NCBI GenBank assembly: GCA_012295275.1
Contig: CM022676.1
Location: 4,643,687 to 4,661,186, forward strand
Length of the DNA stretch: 17,500 nucleotides
Source of the DNA: Chrysomallon squamiferum
Lineage: Eukaryota > Mollusca > Gastropoda > Neomphalida > Peltospiridae
Direction of reading: 5' to 3'
The translations under genes and the position numbers were made by a program. Shown in pieces: positions 10,259-17,500 of the stretch. Position 1 is the stretch's first letter; each line of letters starts with the position of its first letter. Below the pieces are notes generated by a model, which did not search any database, was not told where the DNA came from, and saw nothing but the letters and a program-made list of their open reading frames with translations.

Positions 10259-10445
10259 AATTTTAATTTTAATTTTAATTCATCATAATCATTATTATTA
10301 TGTTATTACTGTCATAAGCGTCATCATCAATCATACAATCATCATCATCATCAAAGAGAAAGAGAAACATTATTGAGATTATTAGAAAGAGACAGTTGTT
10401 GTTGTTGTTGATGATGTTAACATTGTTGTTTTCGTTAATGGATTG
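10259..10445. repeat. TTTTAA, ATC/ATT and GTT microsatellite mosaic
   Basis: Three TTTTAA units (10259-10280), CAT/ATT triplets to about 10352, and a GTT run at about 10396-10410. Imperfect throughout. Confidence 0.8.
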
Positions 10446-10550
10446 AGAACCAGAGACAAAAAGAGAGAGAAACAAATGATTAAAGATTCTTGAAAGTAAT
10501 CTGTTAATTAACTAATTTGAGATTATGTAACATTTGATATATATAAATAC
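10446..10550. other. Short AT-rich unique spacer
   Basis: Purine-rich then AT-rich. Nothing recognised. Confidence 0.5.
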
Positions 10551-11095
<545 letters not shown>

Positions 11096-11104
11096 GGTGA
11101 TGCT

Positions 11105-11187
11105 ACTAATAATAGTAGTAGTAGAAGTAGTAGTAGTTGTAATAATAGCAGAGTAATATTAGTAAGAGTAGTAGCAGTAGTAGTGTA

Positions 11188-11220
<33 letters not shown>

Positions 11221-11222
11221 AA
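11105..11222. repeat. (TAG)n/(AGT)n triplet array
   Basis: AGT triplets with AAT, AGA and AGC variants, and a purer block at about 11187-11220. Confidence 0.95.
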
Positions 11223-11249
11223 TACTGTAATTATCATTACTTTTACTTA

Positions 11250-11400
11250 TTTTTGTTGCTGTTGTTTTGTTGTTGTTGTTACTGTTACTATTGTTATTGG
11301 GTTTTTTTCTTCTGCAAGTAATAGTATAACTGCCCTTTTATTTCATTATTATTATTATTTTGTTTTTTTGTTTTGTTTGTTTTCTTTCTTTTTGCTGTGT
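11250..11400. repeat. GTT/ATT triplets and TTTTG low-complexity sequence
   Basis: GTT repeats at about 11250-11290, a short ATT run near 11345-11360, and then TTTTGTTTTG. Confidence 0.75.
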
Positions 11401-11616
11401 TTGGGTGACCTATTTTATTTCAAGGTTTCTAAAAATTGTTTTTAAAATAATGTATAAACACTAAGTTTAACTAAAAAACGAATTAGATCTGCTTGTAAAG
11501 AAAGATATAGATATTTCTCTCACCTTTTTCTTCTCAAATTACCCATTTGTTTTAATTCTGTTTCCTTTTTTTTTCTTCTATTTATTTGCTATTTTCGATA
11601 AATATTGTTAATTCTA
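11401..11616. other. AT-rich unique segment, no gene
   Basis: Stop codons are frequent in all frames. Nothing recognised. Confidence 0.5.
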
Positions 11617-11730
11617 TTATATATATATATATAACAGCTCAAACACACACACAGACACACAGACACATCACTCATTCACTCATTTATTCTCTCACTAACT
11701 CACTCACATATCCGCACACATATCAACAAT
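11617..11730. repeat. (TA)n, degenerate (CA)n and (ACTC)n words
   Basis: TATATATATATATATA at about 11618-11632, CACACACACAGACACACAG at about 11643-11665, then ACTCATTCACTCATTT-type tetramers. Confidence 0.7.
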
Positions 11731-11840
11731 GAACTGACGTCACAGGCCATCATATTCGTTAGCGCAAAATTGATCAGTCTTCTTTTACTTGCGGATTGTC
11801 GTAAGGTTACTATTTACATCTGAAATGTTAGAACAGTTTA

Positions 11841-11865
11841 TTACGTCAACTGCACGCTTACGTCA
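11841..11865. promoter_or_regulatory. CRE-like doublet 1 (17-bp spacing)
   Basis: TTACGTCA at 11841-11848 and 11858-11865, separated by ACTGCACGC. Both sites carry T instead of G at the second position, unlike the following doublets. Confidence 0.5.
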
Positions 11866-11974
11866 AAAGATTTCTTAACGTTACCTCAAGTTACGACAGT
11901 TCTTACGTTCTGCACGACGTAGCCTGACTCAACGTACTTATCTTTTATTCACTACTGACCTGGTATCAGGGATA

Positions 11975-11999
11975 TGACGTCAACGGTGCTCTGACGTCA
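11975..11999. promoter_or_regulatory. CRE doublet 2 (17-bp spacing)
   Basis: Two perfect TGACGTCA palindromes (11975-11982 and 11992-11999) separated by ACGGTGCTC. Confidence 0.6.
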
Positions 12000-12057
12000 T
12001 AAGCCTACTTAAGGATTCCTCAGTTAAGAACATTCGTAGCACTAATCTCTTCTTGTA

Positions 12058-12058
<1 letters not shown>

Positions 12059-12088
<30 letters not shown>
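12059..12088. repeat. (TA)n microsatellite
   Basis: About fifteen TA units lying between doublets 2 and 3. They account for part of that spacing. Confidence 0.95.
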
Positions 12089-12093
<5 letters not shown>

Positions 12094-12142
12094 ACAAAAT
12101 TGTACTTTTCCGTTAGATATAAATGTCCAGCAGCGGGGATTG

Positions 12143-12167
12143 TGACGTCGGCAATCCGCTGACGTCA
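12143..12167. promoter_or_regulatory. CRE doublet 3 (17-bp spacing)
   Basis: TGACGTCG (one mismatch, 12143-12150) and perfect TGACGTCA (12160-12167), separated by GCAATCCGC. The two sites can also pair as a 9-bp hairpin stem, TGTGACGTC with GACGTCACA. Confidence 0.55.
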
Positions 12168-12320
12168 CAGGTCATCAAAAAGGACATTACTTACAGCTAA
12201 ATATTTTACACTTGAGTAGTTTTATTCGTCTCATCTGATTAATTTTGAGAAAAAGTACGGCAGACGAAAATAATTTCGTTTAGCTATCAGCTTGCTGTAA
12301 ATAGATCAAAAGTAGGATTA

Positions 12321-12345
12321 TGACGTCACCGAAGAGCTGACGTCA
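12321..12345. promoter_or_regulatory. CRE doublet 4 (17-bp spacing)
   Basis: Two perfect TGACGTCA palindromes (12321-12328 and 12338-12345) separated by CCGAAGAGC. Confidence 0.6.
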
Positions 12346-12465
12346 CAAATCTTCTTAATTGCATTACACCTTAATATGAAACTTGTTCTTCTAATCTTAT
12401 ATTAAACATAACTGTAAGAAATATTTTGTTCTCATTTACTTACGACTAAAACAGGACAGGTATTA

Positions 12466-12486
12466 TGACGTCATACAGTGACGTCA
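12466..12486. promoter_or_regulatory. CRE doublet 5 (13-bp spacing)
   Basis: Two perfect TGACGTCA palindromes (12466-12473 and 12479-12486) with a linker of only five bases, TACAG. This is four bases shorter than in doublets 1-4. Confidence 0.55.
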
Positions 12487-12568
12487 CAGATCTTCTCAAG
12501 CTGTTGTCTTGGGTAACGACGAACTCGTTCGTTCGTAACTTTCCTGCCGTTCTATAAACAGCAATAAG

Positions 12569-12607
12569 ACATTTTTTTTATTATTATTATTATTATTTTT
12601 TTTTTTA
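12569..12607. repeat. Poly(T)/(ATT)n tract
   Basis: T-run, five ATT units, T-run. Confidence 0.9.
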
Positions 12608-12730
12608 TCTTCACAACTAATCACAAAAGTGAAGAAATCTACGATAAAACGACACGTGACAGATCGATGGACGGAACTCGCCGCTGTTTCTTTAAACAAC
12701 GACATTACGTCAATTAAGACTTACGTCTTG

Positions 12731-12787
12731 AATCCGGTTAGACGCAAATACTGCTACGTTACGCTAATAATTAACGACAACCGGATT
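12731..12787. repeat. Short inverted repeat AATCCGGTT / AACCGGATT
   Basis: AATCCGGTT (12731-12739) and its perfect complement (12779-12787) are separated by 39 bases. No duplicated flank is seen, so a transposon remnant is not proven. Confidence 0.5.
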
Positions 12788-13120
12788 ATCGGATTCGGAC
12801 GCTGATCCCTTTAAATGGTTCATCGCGTGTTTAGAACGACGTTACGAAGATTTATGAAAAGTTTTTGTACGTATTAAAGAAACGAGATTTTCAGATCTGT
12901 CTACCGATAATTGTTTAAGACTTTCCGCAAAGGTAAAGGAAAGTGTGGTATGTCTGTAACAGTATTAGCAGATAATGCTCTCTGTTTTAAAATAACTCTG
13001 TCACAGATATATCGTGGAAGTTTCTGGTTCATTGTCGTTTCAGTGCAGCTGTATGTAGATACCGATATTAGTTTGGTTTGTCTGTATGTGAGTTTACTGT
13101 TTAATATTTATGGAAAGGTG
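12788..13120. other. Unique segment, 330 bp, no gene supported
   Basis: Non-repetitive, fairly CpG-rich at the start. An open frame from about 12911 gives some 70 non-repetitive residues before running into TATG repeats. It lacks an ATG at that start and any recognisable domain. Confidence 0.45.
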
Positions 13121-13350
13121 AATGTGTATGTATGTATGTATGTATGTATGTATATACATATATATGACAAACGGACGTATACACAGACAAACGAACTTAC
13201 ACGATAACCAAGCAGTGACAGACATACTGACAAATGCATGTATGTATGTATGTATGTATGTATGGTATGTATGTATGTATGTATATGTAGGTATGTTTTG
13301 TATGTGAATGTATTTGTGTGTATGTTTTATGTATGTGTTTGTGTGTATTT
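13121..13350. repeat. (TATG)n arrays in three blocks
   Basis: TATG blocks at about 13125-13155 and 13236-13284, then TATG/TGTG variants to 13350. Between the first two lies a short non-repeat stretch with ACAGACAAACG words. Confidence 0.9.
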
Positions 13351-13361
13351 TAAAAAAAAAA
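13351..13361. repeat. Short poly(A)
   Basis: An eleven-base A run within the microsatellite region. Confidence 0.7.
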
Positions 13362-13439
13362 ATGTATGCAAGGGCTGTAGGTATGTAATATGTATATAAA
13401 CGATCTTCTTAATATCTACTCATATATTTACTAGTACAA

Positions 13440-13506
13440 ATTAAACAAAAATAATAAAAATAATAATAATAATAAACCATAATAAAACAAACGAAATAAA
13501 GAAATA
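13440..13506. repeat. A-rich (AAT)n/(AAAT)n stretch
   Basis: AATAATAATAATAAT with AAAT and AAAC variants. Confidence 0.8.
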
Positions 13507-13538
13507 AACTTTCTTTTCTATTCATCCCACTTCGTTTA

Positions 13539-13587
13539 CGCACACGCACACACACGCACACACACACACACACACACGCACACGCAT
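13539..13587. repeat. (CA)n with CG variants
   Basis: CACACGCACACACACGCACACACA-type array of about 48 bp, interrupted by CG dinucleotides. Confidence 0.93.
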
Positions 13588-13756
13588 CCAGCGACACGAT
13601 CGACTCTTCCATCCACAAAAGGCAACTGAACCGCACGCAGATAAAAAAAAAAAAAAGCCGAAACGAGACGACAAAATGCCAATCTTGTTCTCGTGGCTTC
13701 GTCTCCACTGTGAAGAATTAACACTCGGACCACTAGCTGCTGGTTAAAGCTGCTTA
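13588..13756. other. Unique spacer between two CA arrays
   Basis: About 170 bp, CpG-containing, with a 14-base poly(A) near 13643-13656. The minus-strand frames across it are mostly Cys-Val repeats from the CA arrays plus about 40 ordinary residues with no domain. Confidence 0.5.
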
Positions 13757-13775
13757 ACACACTCACACACACACA

Positions 13776-13850
<75 letters not shown>
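13757..13850. repeat. (CA)n array, about 90 bp
   Basis: Near-pure CA with ACTCAC and ACAGAC interruptions at its 5' end. Confidence 0.98.
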
Positions 13851-14088
13851 AGAGAGAATCTCTAACCGCTGGCACAATCCACTGTTTGACTGTAAAAACA
13901 CGCGCGCGGCCTACACTTGACCTGAACCGAGAGATATTGATAATTTATTTACTCTCCCCTCCGCCATTTTCGGCAATCTCGTCACGAAATTTTTATTTTT
14001 ATTTATTTTTATTTTATTTTTTTATTTTTTCTGAGGAATATCATTCGTGGAAACCGTGGCTGCGCTTGTAACAAGCAGACATAAAACG
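13851..14088. other. Unique segment ending in a T/A-rich stretch
   Basis: About 240 bp with no gene. TTTTTATTTTTATTTATTTT occupies about 13989-14030. Confidence 0.5.
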
Positions 14089-14139
14089 TTTTGAAAAAAA
14101 AAAAATCATCAAATTTAAAAAAAAAAAAAAAAAAAAAAA
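14089..14139. repeat. Two poly(A) runs
   Basis: A runs at about 14093-14105 and 14117-14139, separated by TCATCAAATTT. Confidence 0.92.
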
Positions 14140-14212
14140 TAAAAAAGCAGTATTATTTTTTCAACTCATCCTGTTCTCAATGAATCTTTTGGTTAAAGAG
14201 ATTTTATTACTA

Positions 14213-14250
14213 TTTTTTTTTTTTTTTTTTTTTATTTTTTATTATTATTC
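14213..14250. repeat. Poly(T) with ATT units
   Basis: T run 14213-14233, then TTTTTTATTATTATT. Confidence 0.92.
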
Positions 14251-14269
14251 CTTTGGCGTTTTAGTCTGC

Positions 14270-14520
14270 TAAGCTACTACGTGTCCAGAGTTTCTCGTGG
14301 TTTCGATCGCTTCGTTTGGCGGTTGATATATTCAATTACTCTCGACCGCTCATTTCGCCGATAAGTGATGTCAAGCAACGAGGCAATCCATGCGGCTACG
14401 ACGGCATGTTCGCACATTCAGATAGCGGACATTAGACCGTCGTTCACGACGACGTTGGCGACGAAGAGATGCTGCTTTTAGACAAATTAGATTGGTCGAG
14501 ATGTTAACGATTGAGAAGTT
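14270..14520. other. CpG-rich unique segment, 250 bp
   Basis: About two dozen CpG dinucleotides in roughly 230 bp, well above the surrounding DNA. It contains a 37-codon ATG-to-stop frame (14368-14481) with an in-frame stop just upstream. No domain is recognisable. It might be a regulatory island, an old exon or only a GC-rich patch. Confidence 0.4.
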
Positions 14521-14579
14521 TCTGAAGTGTTAGGACATTCATGTTCATCTAGTCTGCGCCGATTTTGCTTTTTTGTTAC

Positions 14580-14637
14580 CGTTGTAGTCGTTGCTGTTGT
14601 AGTGTTGTAGATGTTGTTGTTGCGATGTTGCTGTTGC
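14580..14637. repeat. GTT/GTA triplet-rich stretch
   Basis: GTTGTAGTCGTTGCTGTTG-like imperfect trinucleotides. Confidence 0.75.
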
Positions 14638-14640
14638 AGT

Positions 14641-14752
14641 TATTTTGTCGTCGTCGTGTCATTGTTGCTGTTCTAAATTATTTTAAATTACGATTATTAT
14701 TATTTTGTCGTCGTCGTGTCAATTTTTATTGTTCTTAATTGTTGTTTTAAAT
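14641..14752. repeat. 60-bp direct duplication
   Basis: TATTTTGTCGTCGTCGTGTC at 14641-14660 is repeated exactly at 14701-14720. The bases after each copy also align (GTTCTAAATTATT against GTTCTTAATTGTT) with small changes, so a unit of about 60 bp was duplicated in tandem. Confidence 0.85.
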
Positions 14753-14813
14753 TATTATTATTATTATTATTATTATTATTTATTATTATTATTATTATTA
14801 TTATTGTTGTTGT
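14753..14813. repeat. (ATT)n array
   Basis: About seventeen ATT units with one slip, ending in GTTGTTGTG. Confidence 0.97.
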
Positions 14814-14906
14814 GTCATTTGCTTATTCTATATATTATATATATATTTTATTTTTGTTGTTTTCTTCCCTCGTCATCATTTCTTCATTTTATTTACATCA
14901 TCATCA

Positions 14907-15255
14907 TTTTGGGTAGATTATTAATATTTTGGGGTCGATTATTATTATGATTCTGAAGAGTCGCCATTTTGACTTTTTTGCTACGGGATGCATTTAATCG
15001 CGGTTGCTGTTTTATTTTATTTCTTTTTTTGTCTAAATATGAATAAAACATGATTTAATTTTTTTAAAGCTCAGTCGTTTTATGGCGTCGCTCTATCCGA
15101 TTTTCATTTACTTTTATGGTATGTTCTTTACTGTTTAAGTTATGTTAAGTGGAGGCGTACTGTCCTTCACACTGGTCTAAAAATAGTGACGGTGCTGGAA
15201 TCTCATCGACTTACGTTTTTTTAAAATTTTTTGGTCTTAAAATCTGACCATACAT
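14907..15255 (-). mobile_element. Decayed, internally deleted relative of the 4233-5041 transposon
   Basis: Read on the minus strand, it follows the first element in the same order. Shared blocks include TTAAGACCAAAAA, CACCGTCACTATTTTTAGACCAGTGTGA with small changes, GCATCCCGTAGCAAAAAAGTCAAAATGGCGACTCTTCAG-like DNA, and CGACCCC near the right end. The central part (about 4450-4760 of the first copy) is missing. Neither CCGTATATACTTG terminus is present; each junction is replaced by simple-sequence DNA. It is therefore an immobile relic, probably older than the 4233-5041 copy. Confidence 0.85.
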
Positions 15256-15400
15256 CTGTTTATCTGTGTATCTAATTTTTACATATATCCGTATGTCTAT
15301 TTATATTTATTCATTTATCAGTTTATCTGTAAATCATTCTCTCAGTTACAATAACAGACTTTTGAAAGTTTCACCAAATGAAAACGTATTGTTTAAAAAT

Positions 15401-15403
<3 letters not shown>
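15256..15403. other. AT-rich spacer with degenerate TATC/TTTA words
   Basis: About 150 bp, no gene. TATCTGTGTATC-like tetramers are visible. Confidence 0.5.

Positions 15404-15459
<56 letters not shown>
15404..15459. repeat. (GA)n array, 56 bp
   Basis: Pure GA. Confidence 0.97.
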
Positions 15460-15461
<2 letters not shown>

Positions 15462-15497
15462 CTGAAAAAGACAGAAAGTAGAAGAAAGAAAAATTTC

Positions 15498-15500
<3 letters not shown>

Positions 15501-15536
<36 letters not shown>
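15501..15536. repeat. Poly(A) tract, 36 bp
   Basis: An uninterrupted run of A beginning 41 bases after the GA array. The open frame crossing both is an Arg-Glu and Lys repeat translation. Confidence 0.97.
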
Positions 15537-15538
<2 letters not shown>

Positions 15539-16093
15539 CAGAGACCACAGCCTCTATAACCTCTGAAACCCTATAATGGCTACTGATAAGTCAACGAATA
15601 AGTCCTATCACAGCTCGCACAAAGAAGTCATTGGTAGACAAAACACCAATAACAACCTTGAAAGACCTCTGATTAAAAACCAACGTTTCGCCGTTTCCCG
15701 CCATTCTTTGTATCGTCTGCCATTTGCAGGTACATCTGCACGGCACGTGGAGTCCGCGCGCATTAAAATATCAGACTCCAATGAATAGAGACTTGGAGGC
15801 CTCGCTGACTAGCGTATTAAACAGATTGCCGTGTCACAGAAATAGATCAACATTTTGTAAAAAAATTTCAATCTACGAAGCCCCGACTAGGACCACCGTA
15901 TTCTGGCAAATAAAGGAACGGTGAATTACGTCGGGCTTTACGAATATATAGAGGATTATTTAGGAGGCGTCTGTCTATGACAAAATGTCTGTCTCCGTCG
16001 TGTTAACTCACCCAGTGTTTATGGCCCGACATCCTATCAATAAGATAAATTCTGGTTTGATTAAAAGCTTAGATTCTGAATTTCGTTATTTTC
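15537..16093. other. Unique segment, 555 bp, two overlapping open frames, no gene called
   Basis: Non-repetitive and less AT-rich than its surroundings. Two different frames stay open with ordinary residue composition: 15576-15788 (70 codons from ATG) and 15673-15924 (about 83 codons, no ATG near its 5' end). A CACGTG E-box lies at 15744-15749. I recognise no domain in either frame. They overlap, so at most one could be coding. Confidence 0.45.
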
Positions 16094-16114
16094 TTTTTTT
16101 TTTTTTTTTTTTTT
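16094..16114. repeat. Poly(T) tract, 21 bp
   Basis: An uninterrupted run of T. Confidence 0.93.
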
Positions 16115-16118
16115 CCGA

Positions 16119-16126
16119 TGACGTCA
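16119..16126. promoter_or_regulatory. Isolated CRE palindrome
   Basis: Perfect TGACGTCA followed by CTCCGCC. Only one site, with no 17-bp partner. Confidence 0.3.
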
Positions 16127-16345
16127 CTCCGCCGTTCTTTCCCGAGCGGAAATATTTTACGCTGTCTCGACAAACCGGCCGGATTATCTCGACTAAATAT
16201 TTAACTGTTTAATTCTTGACGAAGTAGAGTATTAAATATATTAAGTAAATAAAGTTGAAAATTGTACCAAATCATGGTGAGATGCTACTTTAGCCATCCT
16301 TATTAGTACTAGTACTGTTCTTGATATGATCAACGTTACCATAGT
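16127..16345. other. Unique segment, no gene
   Basis: About 220 bp, CpG-containing at first and then AT-rich. Nothing recognised. Confidence 0.5.
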
Positions 16346-16348
16346 TAC

Positions 16349-16429
16349 TTGTAGTAGTAGTAGTAGTAGTAATAGTAGTAGTAGTAGTAGAAGAAGGAGT
16401 AGCAGCAGCTGTAGTAATAGTATAGGTAA

Positions 16430-16465
<36 letters not shown>

Positions 16466-16545
16466 CATCAGCAGTAGTAATATAAGTAGTAGTAGTTGTA
16501 CTCGTGGCGGTATCAGTAGTAGTAATAATAACAGTAGAAGCCTCA
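16349..16545. repeat. (TAG)n/(AGT)n array, about 195 bp
   Basis: AGT triplets with AAT, AGC and ATA variants, purest at about 16430-16465. The poly-Ser frame on the plus strand and poly-Leu frame on the minus strand are repeat translations. Confidence 0.96.
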
Positions 16546-16564
16546 GCAGTATTAACAGCAGTGG

Positions 16565-16620
16565 TATAATAATTGTTGCTGTTGTTGCTGCTGCTGTTGT
16601 TTGTTGCTGCTGTAGTTAGA
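16565..16620. repeat. GTT/GCT triplet array
   Basis: TTGTTGCTGTTGTTGCTGCTGCTG-type imperfect triplets. Confidence 0.88.
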
Positions 16621-16742
16621 AGCCGTATAAGTAATCGTTGTTATAGTATTTGTAATTGTTGTCAGTAATTACAAGTAGCAGCTGTCGTTTCTACTGCTGT
16701 TATTAGAAATAGAAGTAATTTAATAACTATTTTTGTACTAAT

Positions 16743-16804
16743 AGCTATTATTTATTGTTGTTGTTGTATTAATACTTATTATTTATTGTTGTTGTTGTAT
16801 TAAT
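16743..16804. repeat. Tandem 31-bp duplication
   Basis: Two adjacent 31-bp units (16743-16773 and 16774-16804) centred on TATTTATTGTTGTTGTTGTA match at 29 of 31 positions. A partial third unit may begin at 16805. Confidence 0.9.
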
Positions 16805-16814
16805 AGTTATTAAC

Positions 16815-16893
16815 AACAGTAGTAGTAGCAGTAGTAGTAGTAGTAGTAGTTGTTATTGTTGTTGTAGTAGTAGTAGTAGAAGTAGTAGTTGCT
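16815..16893. repeat. (TAG)n with GTT block
   Basis: AGT triplets, a GTTGTTATTGTTGTTG interruption, then AGT again. Confidence 0.93.
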
Positions 16894-17125
16894 TCTACTA
16901 TTTAAACTGTCGTAATACAAAACGAACAGAATCCCTTCTTTTTACAAAATATATGAAATGGAACGAAAATATCTTTTCTTCTAGTTAATTTTAGCTTCTT
17001 TGCGACAACGGATATCATTGTACATAATTTTCACCCGTTTTCCAGAATGTTCTTTCTAATGGAGCTCTTTATATAGATCTCGATTTTTCCCACGAGTTTT
17101 GTCCAAATGGAAAGAATGCCTGTCA

Positions 17126-17126
<1 letters not shown>
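16894..17126. other. Unique AT-rich segment, no gene
   Basis: About 230 bp. No supported feature. Confidence 0.5.
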
Positions 17127-17157
<31 letters not shown>

Positions 17158-17172
17158 GTATGTATATATAAT
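17127..17172. repeat. (TG)n then (TA)n/(TATG) microsatellite
   Basis: About eleven TG units followed by TATATATATGTATGTATATATA. Confidence 0.95.
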
Positions 17173-17500
17173 GTTCTCACTGTGAAACATTATACGGCCT
17201 TGGACACCAGGATGTGTTCGAGATTCCTCAGCCAGAACTATTTTTCCACAAAAGAACAGTTAATTTGTTTTTGCCAAACTAACGATCGTTTTCATTTAGC
17301 GCGGAACTCCAGATGGAATCTGGAACAAAAGCCATAATTGACTGACGAAGACGTCGTTGTTGCGTTAAGTGGCAGGCAGAATGTCGTGTATTTCACAGCG
17401 TGGTGGCTGTTGTAGTTCACTGACTACGTAGTAGCTGTTGTTGTTCTTGTTTTGGGGATAAAAGAATTTCCACTTGTGTTTTGTTCAACATGGTAATGAG
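17173..17500. other. Unique terminal segment, no gene supported
   Basis: About 330 bp of non-repetitive DNA, with a GACGTC palindrome near 17349-17354 and short GTT runs near 17408 and 17435-17450. A frame runs from the TG repeat to 17337 but has no recognisable domain. Confidence 0.5.

Larger units (their letters stand above)
11735..12728. promoter_or_regulatory. Array of paired CRE palindromes, about 1 kb
   Basis: TGACGTCA occurs exactly eight times at 11735-12486, with TTACGTCA three times and near-matches in between. The sites fall into doublets. Starts at 11841/11858, 11975/11992, 12143/12160 and 12321/12338 are each exactly 17 bp apart; 12466/12479 are 13 apart and 12705/12721 are 16 apart. 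The sequence around the later doublets is alike, roughly ATTATGACGTCA, a linker ending in C, and GCTGACGTCACAG. DNA between doublets looks unrelated. TGACGTCA is the known binding site of CREB/ATF dimers. I infer either a bZIP-responsive enhancer or a decayed tandem repeat whose core survives. No gene is visible on either side, so a target cannot be named. Confidence 0.65.

Noticed and set aside
13409-13901. Cys-Val repeat open frames on the minus strand
   Set aside because: They come from the CA arrays. The short non-repeat parts have no recognisable motif.
15404-15536. Retroposed copy ending in a 36-base poly(A)
   Set aside because: Upstream is only a GA array and spacer. No SINE or LINE body and no target duplication could be seen.
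16241-16619. Poly-Ser (plus) and poly-Leu (minus) open frames
   Set aside because: Produced by the TAG triplet array. No non-repetitive domain is attached.

Overview
The window looks like intergenic or intronic DNA from an animal nuclear genome. It is AT-rich, contains no gene I can support, and roughly a quarter of it (by eye) is simple-sequence repeat. The mix is very long (GA)n/(CT)n tracts, long (TATG)n tracts, (GAAT)n, (TTA)n/(TCA)n/(TAG)n triplet mosaics, (CA)n and many poly(A/T) runs, with CpG not depleted. This resembles gene-poor DNA of a mollusc, most likely a cephalopod such as Octopus. That assignment is an inference from repeat style, since no gene or named repeat family proves it. 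Nearly all long open frames are translations of simple repeats, for example Arg-Glu or Ser-Leu from GA/CT, Tyr-Val-Cys-Met from TATG, and poly-Ser from TAG. I do not annotate them as genes.

Layout: 1-1010 is AT-rich with degenerate TTAG, CATT and ATATT repeats, then a unique segment with cAMP-response-element-like (CRE) sites. 1210-3400 has triplet repeats, three long GA/CT arrays and a 400-bp TATG array, with short unique islands. 3400-4230 is mostly unique. 4233-5041 is a complete non-autonomous DNA transposon (MITE-like, 809 bp) with 25-bp terminal inverted repeats and flanking TA. 5360-8450 is GAAT, TATG, a 25-bp minisatellite, ATT/ATC triplets, GT and CT arrays. 8450-11100 is unique DNA alternating with TTC/TTA and two GA arrays. 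11730-12730 is the most striking part: a series of paired CRE-type palindromes (TGACGTCA or TTACGTCA), four of the pairs at exactly 17-bp spacing. 12900-14260 holds TATG, CA and poly(A/T) tracts. 14270-14520 is CpG-rich and unique. 14640-15255 holds a 60-bp duplication, an ATT array and a decayed, oppositely oriented second copy of the transposon. 15400-17500 has GA, poly(A), unique DNA and TAG/GTT triplet arrays.

No genes act together here. The functional hypotheses are cis-regulatory: the CRE-doublet cluster as a possible CREB/ATF-type enhancer or a decayed CRE-containing satellite, plus weaker isolated sites. The clearest mobile-element evidence is the pair of related transposon copies about 10 kb apart in opposite orientation.
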